DNA of 64,000 nucleotides, from assembly GCF_001704275.1 (NCBI RefSeq), contig NZ_CP011533.1:3534001-3598000 (forward strand), given 5' to 3'. The notes beneath the pieces are model-generated. The model worked only from the letters and a program-made list of their open reading frames with translations, did no database searches and was not told the origin of the DNA. Source of the stretch: Streptomyces noursei ATCC 11455. Lineage in GTDB: Bacteria; Actinomycetota; Actinomycetes; Streptomycetales; Streptomycetaceae. Positions 8,002 through 17,248 of the stretch are shown here, one piece after another. Numbering within the stretch: the first letter of the stretch is position 1; every line of letters starts with the position of its first letter. Position numbers and translations under genes: made by a program.

Positions 8002-9401
8002 CGGGCGGCGCCGTGGCCCGCGCCCGGCCGGTGGGTCCGGGCCGGAGGGACGTTTCCGCGCCCCGCCGGGACCGGGTCCGGCGCCCGCTGCTCCTCCGCG
8101 GTCACCTGGTCCGGCCGCCAGTCGTGCTTGTCGAGGGCGGCGGCCAGCGCCCGGACCATCCGCGGGTCGAACTGCGTCCCGGCGCACCGGCGGAGTTCGG
8201 CGACCGCGGCGGGGACCGGGCGGGCGCGGCGGTAGGAGCGGGTGGAGGTCATCGCGTCGAAGGCGTCGGCGACCGCCACCACCCGGGCGCATTCCGGGAT
8301 GTGATGCCCCGTCAGTCCGTAGGGGTAGCCGCTGCCGTCCATCCGCTCGTGGTGGTGCAGGATCGCCGCCCGCGCCTCGCCGAGGAAGCCGATGCCGCGC
8401 ACGATCTCGTGGCCGTACTCGGGGTGCAGCTCGATGATCCGGCGCTCCTGCGGGGTCAGCGGGCCGTCCTTGCGCAGCAGCCGGGTGGGGACGCCGAGTT
8501 TGCCGACGTCGTGCAGGATCCCGGCGAACCGCAGCACCTCCAGCCGGTCCTCCGCCATGCCCAGCTCCCGGGCGATCAGCACCGACGCCCGCCCGACCCG
8601 CTCGCTGTGCCCGCGGGTGTAGCGGTCCTTGATGTCCACGGCCTGGACGAGGGCCCGCACGGTGGCCTGGTGGGCGGCGCGTTCCCGCTGGTACTGCGCG
8701 GACGCCCAGCAGGACAGGTGCACCGGCAGCAGCACCAGCAGCGCCGCCGTCGGCCCGTAGACGCTGTGCCAGAGCACCGCCATCATCAGCCCGGTCAGCC
8801 CGTGGACGAGGTGCGGGACCGGCAGCCGGGCCGCCGGGCCGCGCCAGGCGGTGCGCACGGGGTGCCGCTCGGCGAGGACCAGCACCCCGCCGCCGAGCGC
8901 GACGAGCACGGCGCAGAAGGCCCCGGCGGCGGCCAGCGCGGGCGGCAGCAGCTCCGGGAAGGGCGCGGCGGCCGGGGCGGCGGGCGCGACGGTCCGGAAG
9001 ACGTGGGCGGCCGTCCAGGTGGCGAGGGCGAGTTCGGCGGTGTGCCAGACGCGGCGGGCCACCGGCCAGGGCCGGACGGCCGGGGTGAGCAGGGCGCCGG
9101 GGACGGCGACCAGGACGGCCAGCGACGGCGGCAGCAGGAAGGATCCGGCGAGGACGACGGGGGTGGCCCAGCCCGGCGGAAACGTCCCGGGCGTCGCGTC
9201 GGGGCCGGTGGCCTGCCGCGCGGGGCCGTCGGTCAGCGGGCAGCGGCGCATCCGCTCGCACAGGCCGTGGAGGGCGCCGAGGGCCAGCGCGCCGGTCCAG
9301 GGGGCGGCGGCGCCGAGCCGGACCGCGGGGGCCGCGCAGAGCGCCGCGGCCAGGGCGGCACAGCCGATGTACATCCGCGCGGCCGCCGGAAGTTCCCGCA
9401 T
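7998..9401 (-). CDS. Membrane-bound HD-GYP domain protein, predicted cyclic-di-GMP phosphodiesterase
   Basis: 467 residues. The N-terminal ~220 residues contain about seven hydrophobic segments, a membrane sensory region of no recognised type. The C-terminal HD-GYP domain has the whole signature: RYTRGHSERVG, the metal pair in FAGILHDVGKLGVP, the HPEYGHEIV helix, HHHERMDGSGYP and VVAVADAFDAMTS. HD-GYP proteins hydrolyse cyclic di-GMP, and all visible metal-binding residues are retained. The ATG at 9401 has AGGAGGG seven bases upstream. It is downstream of sigR-rsrA on the same strand (273-base gap) and coupled to the following HD protein. Cyclic di-GMP controls development in Streptomyces, so a developmental role is a reasonable inference. 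Confidence 0.92.
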   Translation of the reverse strand: MRELPAAARMYIGCAALAAALCAAPAVRLGAAAPWTGALALGALHGLCERMRRCPLTDGPARQATGPDATPGTFPPGWATPVVLAGSFLLPPSLAVLVAVPGALLTPAVRPWPVARRVWHTAELALATWTAAHVFRTVAPAAPAAAPFPELLPPALAAAGAFCAVLVALGGGVLVLAERHPVRTAWRGPAARLPVPHLVHGLTGLMMAVLWHSVYGPTAALLVLLPVHLSCWASAQYQRERAAHQATVRALVQAVDIKDRYTRGHSERVGRASVLIARELGMAEDRLEVLRFAGILHDVGKLGVPTRLLRKDGPLTPQERRIIELHPEYGHEIVRGIGFLGEARAAILHHHERMDGSGYPYGLTGHHIPECARVVAVADAFDAMTSTRSYRRARPVPAAVAELRRCAGTQFDPRMVRALAAALDKHDWRPDQVTAEEQRAPDPVPAGRGNVPPARTHRPGAGHGAAR

Positions 9402-9415
9402 CGCGCCCTCCTCAC

Positions 9416-9447
9416 CCTCCCCCAGCTACCGCTGGGAGGTGCCCCCA
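9416..9447. repeat. Dispersed Streptomyces-type short palindromic element
   Basis: The stretch has CCCAGC (9421-9426), TACC, GCTGGG (9431-9436), followed by AGGTGCCCCC. I recognise this as a short sequence that recurs between genes in many Streptomyces genomes. It lies 15 bases upstream of the HD-GYP start. Only one copy is seen in this window. Whether it is a mobile remnant or a regulatory hairpin cannot be decided here. Confidence 0.5.
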
Positions 9448-9674
9448 GCCCGACGCACCCGCCGCCACACGGCGGGAGACCACGCACCGCGGGGGTCCGG
9501 CGAGAATAGAGGGGCCGGGGCGCCGGCGGAGGCGCATCGGCGGATCGAGCGGGACGGATCGCCCCACCCCTCACTCCCAGGGATGACGGGAGCGCGCGCC
9601 CGTTCGAGACACGGGCGGGTCGGGCGTACGCGCGCGGGCCGTGCGGAGCCGGGCTCCGGAGGGGCCGTGCGGTC

Positions 9675-10063
9675 CTACTCTGCGTGCGCGGCGTTGCCCG
9701 CCGCGTCGGCCTTCGGGGACGCGCCGGCGGCGCCCTGGGCGTCCGCCGCCCGCTCCCGCTGGGCCTGTTCGTGCCGGGCCTGGTCCAGCACGCTCACCTC
9801 GGGCACGGTCTCGCCGGCCCGGATCAGCTCGATCCGGCCCATGACCTTCGACCGCAGGTCCACGGGCACGTCGTCGTGCCCGCAGCAGCGCTTGACCAGC
9901 TTCTTGACGGCCTGCTCCAGGCCGTACTTCTCCAGGCACGGCGAGCACTCGTCGAGATGGACCTGGAAATCGGCGCACTCCCCGGCCGGCATCTCGCGGT
10001 CGAGATACTCGTAAAGGTGGTCAAGGACCTCTGAGCAGTCCTTCTCGTGCGGCTCTCCGCAGC

Positions 10064-10067
<4 letters not shown>
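9675..10067 (-). CDS. rsrA: Redox-sensitive zinc anti-sigma factor
   Basis: Anti-sigma factor that holds SigR inactive until disulfide stress. 130 residues. All seven cysteines described for the S. coelicolor protein are at the same positions: C3, C11, C31, C41, C44, C61 and C62. H37 with C41 and C44 forms the ZAS motif HLDECSPC. By established work, C11 with C44 (or C41) is the redox switch and zinc is lost on oxidation. The Ala/Arg-rich tail after residue 100 is poorly conserved. The ATG (10067-10065) overlaps the sigR TGA, giving coupled, near-stoichiometric synthesis. Downstream genes on the same strand encode the HD-GYP pair. Confidence 0.97.
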
Positions 10068-10765
<698 letters not shown>

Positions 10766-10925
10766 CTCCTCCAACACCGTGGCGGATCCCGCGGCTGCCG
10801 CCGCGGACCCTCTCGATTCGGAGAATAGACGACGATCCGGTGCCGCCGCCGCTCCAGCCAGAGCGGGCTGCGTCACCTGCATCTGCGACCACTGCAGGTC
10901 GGCGGCCGGGCGGGCCGGGCAAGCG

Positions 10926-10951
10926 ATCCCCATACGACGGACTCCCATTCC
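10926..10951 (-). promoter_or_regulatory. Candidate SigR-type promoter before sigR
   Basis: On the minus strand GGAAT (10951-10947) is followed after 18 bases by GAT (10928-10926). The SigR consensus is GGAAT-N18-GTT, so the -10 element differs at one base. Autoregulation of sigR from such a promoter is established in S. coelicolor; that this is the same element is inference. Confidence 0.4.
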
Positions 10952-11106
10952 TCGTGCGCGCTGGACGTACTCCACTGCCTTCGCCTGGCACAACAGCGGC
11001 ACGGGTGCGGATCATTCCCGGCCGGACGGGCCGGTTTCGCCGCCTGTTCCGGCGGGTCGGGTCGGGGCTCCGCGCACCGGGCGGCGCCCCGACCGGGCCC
11101 GGTCGG

Positions 11107-11754
11107 TCAGCCGAACATCCCGTCCAGCCACGCCACCACCGCGTCGGTGAGCACCGCCATCGACTCCGCCTCGGTCACCCCCGCCGACTTCGGCACCGCG
11201 AAGCCGTGGTCGCCGTAGGCCACCTCGGTGAGCCCGGTGCCCGCGGGGAACTCCTCGGGGCGCCCGAACGGGTCCCGGCCGCCCTGCACCACCAGGGTCG
11301 GCACCCCGGCGCCGGTGAGCTCCTCCGCCCGGGACTTCTCCGGCTTCCCCGGCGGGTGCAGCGGGAAGCTCAGCGCCAGCACGGCCTGCGCACCCAGCTC
11401 GCGCGCCGTGCGGCAGGCCACCCGGGCGCCGGCACTCCGGCCGCCCGCGACCACCGGCAGGCCGGGCTTCTCCAGCGCCGGCCAGAGCGCCGTCCACCCG
11501 GTGTCCAGGGTCTTCGGCGCGGGCGCCACCTTCTTGCCGGCCACCCGCCACGGCTGCTCGACCAGCGCCACGGTGTAGCCGCGGGCCGGCAGCACGGCCG
11601 CCAGGGCCTGCAGGTCACGCGCCTCGATGCCGCCCCCCGCGCCGTGGCCGACGGCGACCACGGCCCGGGCCGGCTCGGCGTCGCGGTACCAGGAGATCCG
11701 GGCGTCGCCCGCCGGCGTCGCGACCGTCTCGCTCTCGTTCGCCCTCGTACTCAT
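11107..11754 (-). CDS. Alpha/beta hydrolase, dienelactone-hydrolase/KANL3-Tex30-like
   Basis: Cytoplasmic hydrolase of 215 residues. The oxyanion strand reads AVGHGAGGG, the nucleophile elbow GGRSAGAR carries the Ser, the acid is the Asp in VVQGGRDPFG, and the His is in AYGDHGF. This order and the short cap-less form fit the predicted dienelactone hydrolase/KANL3-Tex30 group, whose substrate is unknown. The start ATG is at 11754 (MSTRANESE). It is upstream of sigR on the same strand, with a 104-base gap before the longest sigR reading frame. Nothing in the sequence ties it to SigR control. Confidence 0.87.
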   Translation of the reverse strand: MSTRANESETVATPAGDARISWYRDAEPARAVVAVGHGAGGGIEARDLQALAAVLPARGYTVALVEQPWRVAGKKVAPAPKTLDTGWTALWPALEKPGLPVVAGGRSAGARVACRTARELGAQAVLALSFPLHPPGKPEKSRAEELTGAGVPTLVVQGGRDPFGRPEEFPAGTGLTEVAYGDHGFAVPKSAGVTEAESMAVLTDAVVAWLDGMFG

Positions 11755-11808
11755 ACGCCCATCCTGCCCGGGGCGGGCCGAGGGCGGCGGCGCGGCCCGC
11801 CCGGCGCG

Positions 11809-12639
11809 TCAGAACAGCGTGCCGACCTCGGGGCCTTCGAGCTCGGTGACCAGCTCCGGCCCGTTGTTGCGGACGTTGCTGACGCCGGTGGGGACCGGGT
11901 GGGCCCGCATCAGCCCGGGCGGCGGCGGGGCGAGCAGCGCGCGCAGGTCGTCGGGGTCGGTGCGGGACGGGTCGAGCCAGGCGTCCCAGCGGTCCGGCGG
12001 CAGCACCAGCGGCATCCGCGGGTGGATCTCGGCGAGCGTCCGCGGGCCGTCGTCCCCGGTGGCCCCGGCCAGCGGGGTGGTCTCAGCTTCGGTGGTGACG
12101 ACCGTGCAGGTCACCCACCAGGCCAGCGGGTGGTCGCCGGGCAGGGTGCGGTCCCGCCAGAACTCGTAGAGGCCGGCCATCGCCATCACCGAGCCGTCCG
12201 CCGGCGTCACGAAGTACGGCTGTTTGCGGGGCCGCTTCTTCCGGCCCTGCTCCTCCAGCTCCCGCTCGGCGGCACCGGTGACCCACTCGAAGTAGCCGTC
12301 CCCGGGGAGCAGGCAGCGGCGGGTCGCGAACGCCTGCCGGAACGAGGGCTTCTCATGCACCGTCTCGGCCCGGGCGTTGATCATCCGCGCGGCGCCCTCG
12401 GGTGATTTCGCCCACGACGGGACCAGGCCCCACTTGAGCGTCCGCAGCTGGCGCACCGGGCCGGGCGGGAAAGCGGCGGCGGCCTCGCCCTTGAGGGGAC
12501 GTTCCAGTACCGCCTGCACGTTGGCCGTCGGGGCGATGTTCCAACTGGGCGCCAGGGTCTCCGTGGGCTGCCACTGCTGGACGTCGAAGATCCCGACCAG
12601 GTCCTCGGGCTGCCGGCTCGCTGCATACCTACCGCACAT
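11809..12639 (-). CDS. SOS response-associated peptidase (SRAP, HMCES/YedK family)
   Basis: Enzyme that forms a thiazolidine cross-link with abasic sites in single-stranded DNA and so shields them. The catalytic Cys must be residue 2 after Met removal, so the ATG at 12639 (MCGRYAAS) was chosen although the frame extends eight codons further. Other hallmark residues are the Asn in MINARAET, the Glu in GDGYFEW and the His in EIHPRMP. Length 276 residues, with a lysine/arginine-rich insert (GRKKRPRKQP) after the YFEW motif. It is divergent from the M50 protease gene, with only 35 bases between the two starts. No LexA box was recognised there. Confidence 0.95.
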   Translation of the reverse strand: MCGRYAASRQPEDLVGIFDVQQWQPTETLAPSWNIAPTANVQAVLERPLKGEAAAAFPPGPVRQLRTLKWGLVPSWAKSPEGAARMINARAETVHEKPSFRQAFATRRCLLPGDGYFEWVTGAAERELEEQGRKKRPRKQPYFVTPADGSVMAMAGLYEFWRDRTLPGDHPLAWWVTCTVVTTEAETTPLAGATGDDGPRTLAEIHPRMPLVLPPDRWDAWLDPSRTDPDDLRALLAPPPPGLMRAHPVPTGVSNVRNNGPELVTELEGPEVGTLF

Positions 12640-12674
12640 GCATGCCACACTGCCATGCCACACGAAGGGGAGAC

Positions 12675-13388
12675 ATGGACACCCACCACATCACGGACGT
12701 CTGGGACCGGGTCTTCTCGGCCCAGCCCGGGCCGTCGCTCTGGCTGGTGATCGCCACCGGCGTGCTGGCCCTGGGCGCCGTCATACCGCGCACCGCCTGG
12801 CGGCTGTCGCGGAACGCCGTCACGATCGCCCACGAGGGCGGCCACGGCCTGGTCGCCCTGCTGACCGGCCGCCGGCTGGACGGGATCCGGCTGCACTCCG
12901 ACACCTCGGGGCTGACCGTCTCCCGCGGCAAACCGCACGGTGTGGGCATGATCCTGACCGCCGCGGCCGGCTATCTGGCCCCGTCACTGCTGGGTCTGGC
13001 GGGCGCCGCCCTGTTGGGCGCCGGGCACACCACGGCGCTGTTGTGGGGGGCCACCGCGCTGCTGCTGGCGATGCTGGTGATGATCCGCAACGCGTACGGC
13101 GTCCTGACCGTCGTGCTCGCCGGCGGCACCTTCCTCCTGGTGTCCTGGCTGACCGCGCCCGAGGTGCAGGCGGGGTTCGCGTACGCGGTGGTGTGGTTCC
13201 TGCTGCTGGGCGGCGTGCGGCCGCCGTTCGAGCTCCAGGGGAAGCGGCGGCGCGGCGGCGCCGTGGACTCCGACCCCGACCAGTTGGCCCGGCTCACCCA
13301 CGTCCCGGCCGCCGTCTGGCTCGGCTTCTTCCACGTGGTGACCCTCTGTTCCCTGATGGGCGGCGGGCGCTGGCTGCTCGGTGTATGA
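12675..13388 (+). CDS. M50-family (site-2-protease-like) membrane metallopeptidase
   Basis: Integral membrane protein of 237 residues with about six hydrophobic segments. The zinc motif HEGGH (HExxH) sits in TIAHEGGHGLVALLTGR at the end of the first membrane region. GKPHGVGMILTAAAGYLAPS follows, as in short M50B proteases, and a later VMIRNAYGVLTVVL holds the likely third-ligand region (N rather than the usual D). The ATG at 12675 has GGGGAG eight bases upstream. It is divergent from the SRAP gene. The substrate is unknown; regulated intramembrane cleavage is the family role. Confidence 0.88.
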   Translation: MDTHHITDVWDRVFSAQPGPSLWLVIATGVLALGAVIPRTAWRLSRNAVTIAHEGGHGLVALLTGRRLDGIRLHSDTSGLTVSRGKPHGVGMILTAAAGYLAPSLLGLAGAALLGAGHTTALLWGATALLLAMLVMIRNAYGVLTVVLAGGTFLLVSWLTAPEVQAGFAYAVVWFLLLGGVRPPFELQGKRRRGGAVDSDPDQLARLTHVPAAVWLGFFHVVTLCSLMGGGRWLLGV

Positions 13389-13552
13389 GGAGCCGATGTC
13401 CCTACCGATGAGCATCCGGTAACCCACATTCCGTATGTCGGTGTCGCGCCTGTTGCCCCGGAGGGGCCCGCTGCCTGCGGTTGCACCGTGGGAGCCGTGT
13501 TTCGCACAGGTTGCGCCGCTTTTGATCAAGATCGGTACCCTTGTCCAGCCAT

Positions 13553-13558
13553 TAAAGT
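13553..13558 (+). promoter_or_regulatory. Candidate -10 element of a leaderless aroA transcript
   Basis: TAAAGT ends six bases before the aroA ATG, so transcription would start at or next to the start codon. No Shine-Dalgarno sequence of normal strength is present. The -35 region (about 13530-13536, GATCGGT) is poor, so this is a tentative call. Confidence 0.35.
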
Positions 13559-13564
13559 AAGGGC

Positions 13565-14917
13565 ATGACCGAGAGCCCCGCCCCCCCTGCCCTGTGGCCC
13601 GCCCCCGTCGCTCCCGGGGCGGTCGATGCGACCGTCACCGTGCCCGGCTCCAAATCGGTCACGAACCGCGGCCTGGTCCTGGCCGCCCTCTCCTCGGAGC
13701 CCGGCTGGCTGCGCCGCCCGCTCCGCTCCCGCGACACCCTGCTGATGGCCGAGGCGCTGCGCGCCCTGGGCGTCGGCATCGAGGAGACCGCCTCGTCCAG
13801 CTCCGCGGGCACCTCCGGCGGCGAGGCGTGGCGGATCATCCCGGCCGGCCTGCACGGCCCGGCCACCGTCGACGTCGGCAACGCCGGCACGGTCATGCGT
13901 TTCCTGCCGCCGGTCGCCACGCTCGCCGACGGCGCCATCCGCTTCGACGGCGACCCGCGCTCCTACGAGCGCCCGCTGAACGGCGTCATCGACGCGCTGC
14001 GCACCCTGGGCGCCCGGATCGACGACGACAACCGCGGCGCCCTCCCGATGACGGTGTTCGGCGGCGGTGCCCTGGAGGGCGGCGCGGTGGAGATCGACGC
14101 CTCCTCGTCCTCGCAGTTCGTCAGTGCCCTGCTGCTGTCCGCGCCGCGCTTCAACCAGGGCGTCGAGGTCCGGCACGTCGGCGCGGCGCTGCCCTCGATG
14201 CCGCACATCCGGATGACCGTCGACATGCTCCGCAGCGTCGGTGCCCAGGTGGACACCCCGGAGGCGGGCGGCGAGCCGAACGTCTGGCGGGTCACCCCCG
14301 GCGCGCTGCTCGGCCGCGATCTGGTCGTCGAGCCGGACCTCTCCAACGCCCAGCCGTTCCTGGCCGCGGCGCTGGTCACCGGCGGCCGGGTCACCGTCCC
14401 GGACTGGCCCGAGCACACCACCCAGCCCGGCGACGCACTGCGCGAGATCTTCACCGCCATGGGCGGCTCCTGCGAGCTGACCGAGCACGGTCTGACCCTC
14501 ACCGGCAGCGGCCGCATCCACGGCATCGACATCGACCTCGGCGAGGTCGGCGAGCTGACCCCGGGCATCGCCGCGGTCGCCGCGCTCGCCGACTCGCCCT
14601 CCACGCTGCGCGGGGTGGCGCACCTGCGGCTGCACGAGACCGACCGGCTGGCCGCACTCACCAAGGAGCTCAACGAACTCGGCGGCGACGTCACCGAGAC
14701 CGCGGACGGCCTGCACATCCGGCCGCGTCCGCTGCACGGCGGGATCTTCCACACCTACGAGGACCACCGGCTGGCCACCGCCGCCGCGATCATCGGCCTG
14801 GCCGTCGAGGGCGTGGAGGTGGAGAACGTCGCCACCACCGCCAAGACCCTGCCCGACTTCCCCGCGCTGTGGACGCAGATGCTGGATCCGGCGTCCGCCG
14901 CCGCCCGGAGAGCCTGA
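13565..14917 (+). CDS. aroA: 3-phosphoshikimate 1-carboxyvinyltransferase (EPSP synthase)
   Basis: Sixth step of the shikimate pathway: shikimate-3-phosphate plus PEP gives EPSP. 450 residues, all family motifs in order: [11 protein letters not shown] (residue 30 is the catalytic Lys), [59 protein letters not shown] and [11 protein letters not shown]. In the glyphosate-binding loop Gly and Thr are kept (NAGT), while the position equal to E. coli Pro101 is Phe. A Glu stands where E. coli has catalytic Asp313, as in other actinobacteria. rsgA follows after 13 bases, so the two are likely co-transcribed. Confidence 0.97.
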   Translation: MTESPAPPALWPAPVAPGAVDATVTVPGSKSVTNRGLVLAALSSEPGWLRRPLRSRDTLLMAEALRALGVGIEETASSSSAGTSGGEAWRIIPAGLHGPATVDVGNAGTVMRFLPPVATLADGAIRFDGDPRSYERPLNGVIDALRTLGARIDDDNRGALPMTVFGGGALEGGAVEIDASSSSQFVSALLLSAPRFNQGVEVRHVGAALPSMPHIRMTVDMLRSVGAQVDTPEAGGEPNVWRVTPGALLGRDLVVEPDLSNAQPFLAAALVTGGRVTVPDWPEHTTQPGDALREIFTAMGGSCELTEHGLTLTGSGRIHGIDIDLGEVGELTPGIAAVAALADSPSTLRGVAHLRLHETDRLAALTKELNELGGDVTETADGLHIRPRPLHGGIFHTYEDHRLATAAAIIGLAVEGVEVENVATTAKTLPDFPALWTQMLDPASAAARRA

Positions 14918-14930
14918 GGGTCGCCGCACC

Positions 14931-15938
14931 ATGCGTCGCTACGGCAAGAACCCCGATGAGGACGACGTCCGGGTCCGTCCCAACCGCAAGGGCAACCGCC
15001 CGCGGACGAACATCCGCCCCAAGCACGAGGACGCCCGCGAGGGCCTGGTCCTGACCGTCGACCGGGGCCGTCTGACCTGTCTGATCGACGACCGCAAGGT
15101 CACCGCCATGAAGGCCCGCGAACTGGGCCGCAAGAGCGCGGTGGTCGGCGACCGGGTCGCCGTGGTCGGCGATCTGAGCGGCGACAAGGACACTCTGGCC
15201 CGGATAGTGCGGGTCGAGCCCCGCAGCTCCACGCTGCGCCGCACGGCCGACGACGACGACCCGTACGAGCGGGTGGTGGTCGCCAACGCCGACCAGCTGG
15301 CGATCGTCACCGCGCTCGCCGACCCCGAGCCCCGGCCGCGGCTGATCGACCGCTGCCTGGTCGCCGCCTACGACGCCGGGCTGGACCCGCTGCTGGTGCT
15401 GACCAAGTCCGACCTGGCCGCGCCGGACACGCTGCTGGAGTCCTACGGCGCGCTCGGCGTCCCGTACGTCGTCACCAACCGCGAGGAGTTGGCCGACGGC
15501 AGCGCCGCCGAGCGGGTCCGGGAGAAGCTGACCGGCCGGATGACGGCGTTCGTGGGGCACTCCGGGGTGGGCAAGACGACCCTGGTCAACGCCCTGGTGC
15601 CGGAGCGCCGTCGGGCCACCGGGCACGTCAACGCGGTCACCGGCCGCGGCCGGCACACCACCACCTCGGCGCTGGCGCTGCCGCTGCCCGGCGACACCGG
15701 CTGGGTCATCGACACCCCGGGCGTGCGCTCCTTCGGGCTGGCCCACATCGACCCGTCCCGGGTCATCCACGCCTTCCCTGACCTGGAGCCGGGCACCGAG
15801 GAGTGCCCCCGGGCGTGCAGCCACGACGAGCCGGACTGCGCGCTGGAGGCATGGGTGGCCGGGGGGCACGCCGACCCGGCCCGCCTGTATTCCCTGCGCC
15901 GACTGCTGTCCACCCGGGAGCGACGCGAGGGCGACTGA
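14931..15938 (+). CDS. rsgA: Small ribosomal subunit biogenesis GTPase RsgA
   Basis: Circularly permuted GTPase that checks late 30S assembly. 335 residues: a basic N-terminus and OB-fold (about 35-110), then G motifs in permuted order, G4 LTKSDL, G1 GHSGVGKTTLVNAL and G3 DTPGVRSFG, and a C-terminal zinc finger with ECPRACSHDEPDC. The GRGRHTTTS switch I region is present. It follows aroA by 13 bases and has GAGGG upstream of its ATG. Confidence 0.95.
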   Translation: MRRYGKNPDEDDVRVRPNRKGNRPRTNIRPKHEDAREGLVLTVDRGRLTCLIDDRKVTAMKARELGRKSAVVGDRVAVVGDLSGDKDTLARIVRVEPRSSTLRRTADDDDPYERVVVANADQLAIVTALADPEPRPRLIDRCLVAAYDAGLDPLLVLTKSDLAAPDTLLESYGALGVPYVVTNREELADGSAAERVREKLTGRMTAFVGHSGVGKTTLVNALVPERRRATGHVNAVTGRGRHTTTSALALPLPGDTGWVIDTPGVRSFGLAHIDPSRVIHAFPDLEPGTEECPRACSHDEPDCALEAWVAGGHADPARLYSLRRLLSTRERREGD

Positions 15939-15974
15939 TCCCGGTAATCCCCTGCCGTCCATCGGGGCCAGCGG

Positions 15975-16022
15975 CATAATCACCCTCACACCAGGACCGG
16001 TCCGATCCGGTCTGATCCGGTC
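15975..16022 (+). promoter_or_regulatory. Candidate promoter and operator of the SMR exporter
   Basis: CATAAT (15975-15980) resembles a -10 element. Just downstream is a 10-bp palindrome GGACCGGTCC (15994-16003) and two tandem copies of GATCCGGTC with 10-base spacing (16004-16012, 16014-16022). The position over the early transcribed region suits a repressor, possibly the neighbouring TetR protein. I found no guanidine riboswitch consensus here. Confidence 0.35.
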
Positions 16023-16075
16023 GTGATGGGTCGCCTGGGCTGAAGCAGTCACCGAGCTGACGGAGGCAATGGGAT

Positions 16076-16399
16076 ATGGCGTGGCTGATGGTCGTGGTGG
16101 CGGGCCTGTTGGAGACCGGCTTCGCGGTCTGCCTCAAGCTCTCGCACGGCTTCACCCGCCTCTACCCGACCGTCGCCTTCGCGGTCTTCGCCCTGGGCAG
16201 TTTCGGCCTGCTGACCCTGGCGCTGCGCAAGCTCGACGTCGGCCCGGCGTACGCGGTGTGGACCGGCATCGGCGCGGCCGGCACCGCGATCTACGGCATG
16301 GTCTTCCTCGGCGACCTGGTCTCCACACTGAAGATCATCTCGATCACCCTGGTCATCGTCGGGGTGATCGGGCTCCAGCTCTCCGGCTCGGCGCACTGA
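16076..16399 (+). CDS. SMR-family small exporter, SugE/Gdx subtype
   Basis: Four-helix proton-coupled antiporter of 107 residues that acts as a dimer in the membrane. The essential Glu is residue 13 in GLLETGFAVCLKLSHGFTRL, and the SHGFTRL loop and AYAVWTGIGAAGTAIYG are typical of SugE/Gdx rather than EmrE. Proteins of that subtype export guanidinium, so this is the most likely substrate by family. The ATG at 16076 has GGAGG nine bases upstream. A tetR-family gene faces it only 17 bases away, and repressor-like sites precede the gene. Confidence 0.9.
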   Translation: MAWLMVVVAGLLETGFAVCLKLSHGFTRLYPTVAFAVFALGSFGLLTLALRKLDVGPAYAVWTGIGAAGTAIYGMVFLGDLVSTLKIISITLVIVGVIGLQLSGSAH

Positions 16400-16416
16400 C
16401 ACCCCGACCGCCCACG

Positions 16417-17064
16417 TCATCCGGCGAGTCCGGCGAAGGCGCCCCGCACGAGCCGGGAGACCGCCTCGGTCTCGGCCTCGGGCCTGCGCCGCGCCCGCCG
16501 CCACGGCACCGACACCCGCACGTCGGTCGGTGGACGGACCGGTTCCGGGTCCCGCTCCGCGCTCGCCGGTGCGATCACACAGGACAGCGTCAGCCGGGCC
16601 GCGGTCTCGCAGGCCGCGTCCAGGGCCGGCAGCTCCTCCCGGGGCCGGCCGGGCGCCAGCGCCGCCACCGCCCGGTCGCGGAACCGGCCGACGAGTTCGC
16701 CGGGCCCGTCCTGACCGGCCGGCAGCCGATCGCCCCAACACCCCGTCAGCGCCGCCCGCACCAGCGGGTTCGCCCGTGCGGTCCGCAGCGTCCAGGCGGC
16801 CGCCGCGGCCACCCGGGCGCCGGCGTCGTCCGCCGGTCCGGCGCCCCCGCGGGCCAGCGCCCGATCCACCCCGGCCAGATAGGTCTCGGTCTCCCGCCGG
16901 ACGAGCGCCCGGGCCAGCCCGTCCTTGCCGCCGAACTCGTTGTAGAGCGTCTGCCGGGACACCCCCGCCGCGGCCGCCACCTCCACCATCCGGACGGCCG
17001 TCCAGGCCCGGGTCAGCAGCGCCGTGTAGGCGGCGTCCAGCAGGGCCTCGCGCACCGAAGGCAT
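16417..17064 (-). CDS. TetR-family transcriptional regulator
   Basis: 215-residue regulator. The N-terminal helix-turn-helix is clear (VREALLDAAYTALL, then VEVAAAAGVSRQTLYNEFGG). The C-terminal ligand domain is Ala-rich with a helical AARLTLSCVIAPAS segment and resembles no specific subfamily I know. The ATG at 17064 was preferred over 17085 because GGGAGGTGG stands before it. It is convergent with the SMR exporter gene and divergent from hisN. The control of either neighbour is only inferred from position. Confidence 0.9.
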   Translation of the reverse strand: MPSVREALLDAAYTALLTRAWTAVRMVEVAAAAGVSRQTLYNEFGGKDGLARALVRRETETYLAGVDRALARGGAGPADDAGARVAAAAAWTLRTARANPLVRAALTGCWGDRLPAGQDGPGELVGRFRDRAVAALAPGRPREELPALDAACETAARLTLSCVIAPASAERDPEPVRPPTDVRVSVPWRRARRRPEAETEAVSRLVRGAFAGLAG

Positions 17065-17248
17065 CGGCCACCTCCCCGAATCCACCCGAACAGTGGTCTA
17101 GATCACAGAATTGACGCACCGTCAGGGACTGTCAAGACCCGCTGCGGACACCCCTCGGGCGGGCCCGGTCGACGACTCCGGGGAGACCACCCGGAGGGCG
17201 CGGCATGGCCATGTGGATCCCGCGTATACCAGTGGATACTGTTCGCAC

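Noticed and set aside
15939..16075. Possible guanidine riboswitch before the SMR exporter
   Set aside because: I compared the 137 bases with what I know of the guanidine riboswitch cores and saw none of the conserved loops; a covariance-model search would decide.
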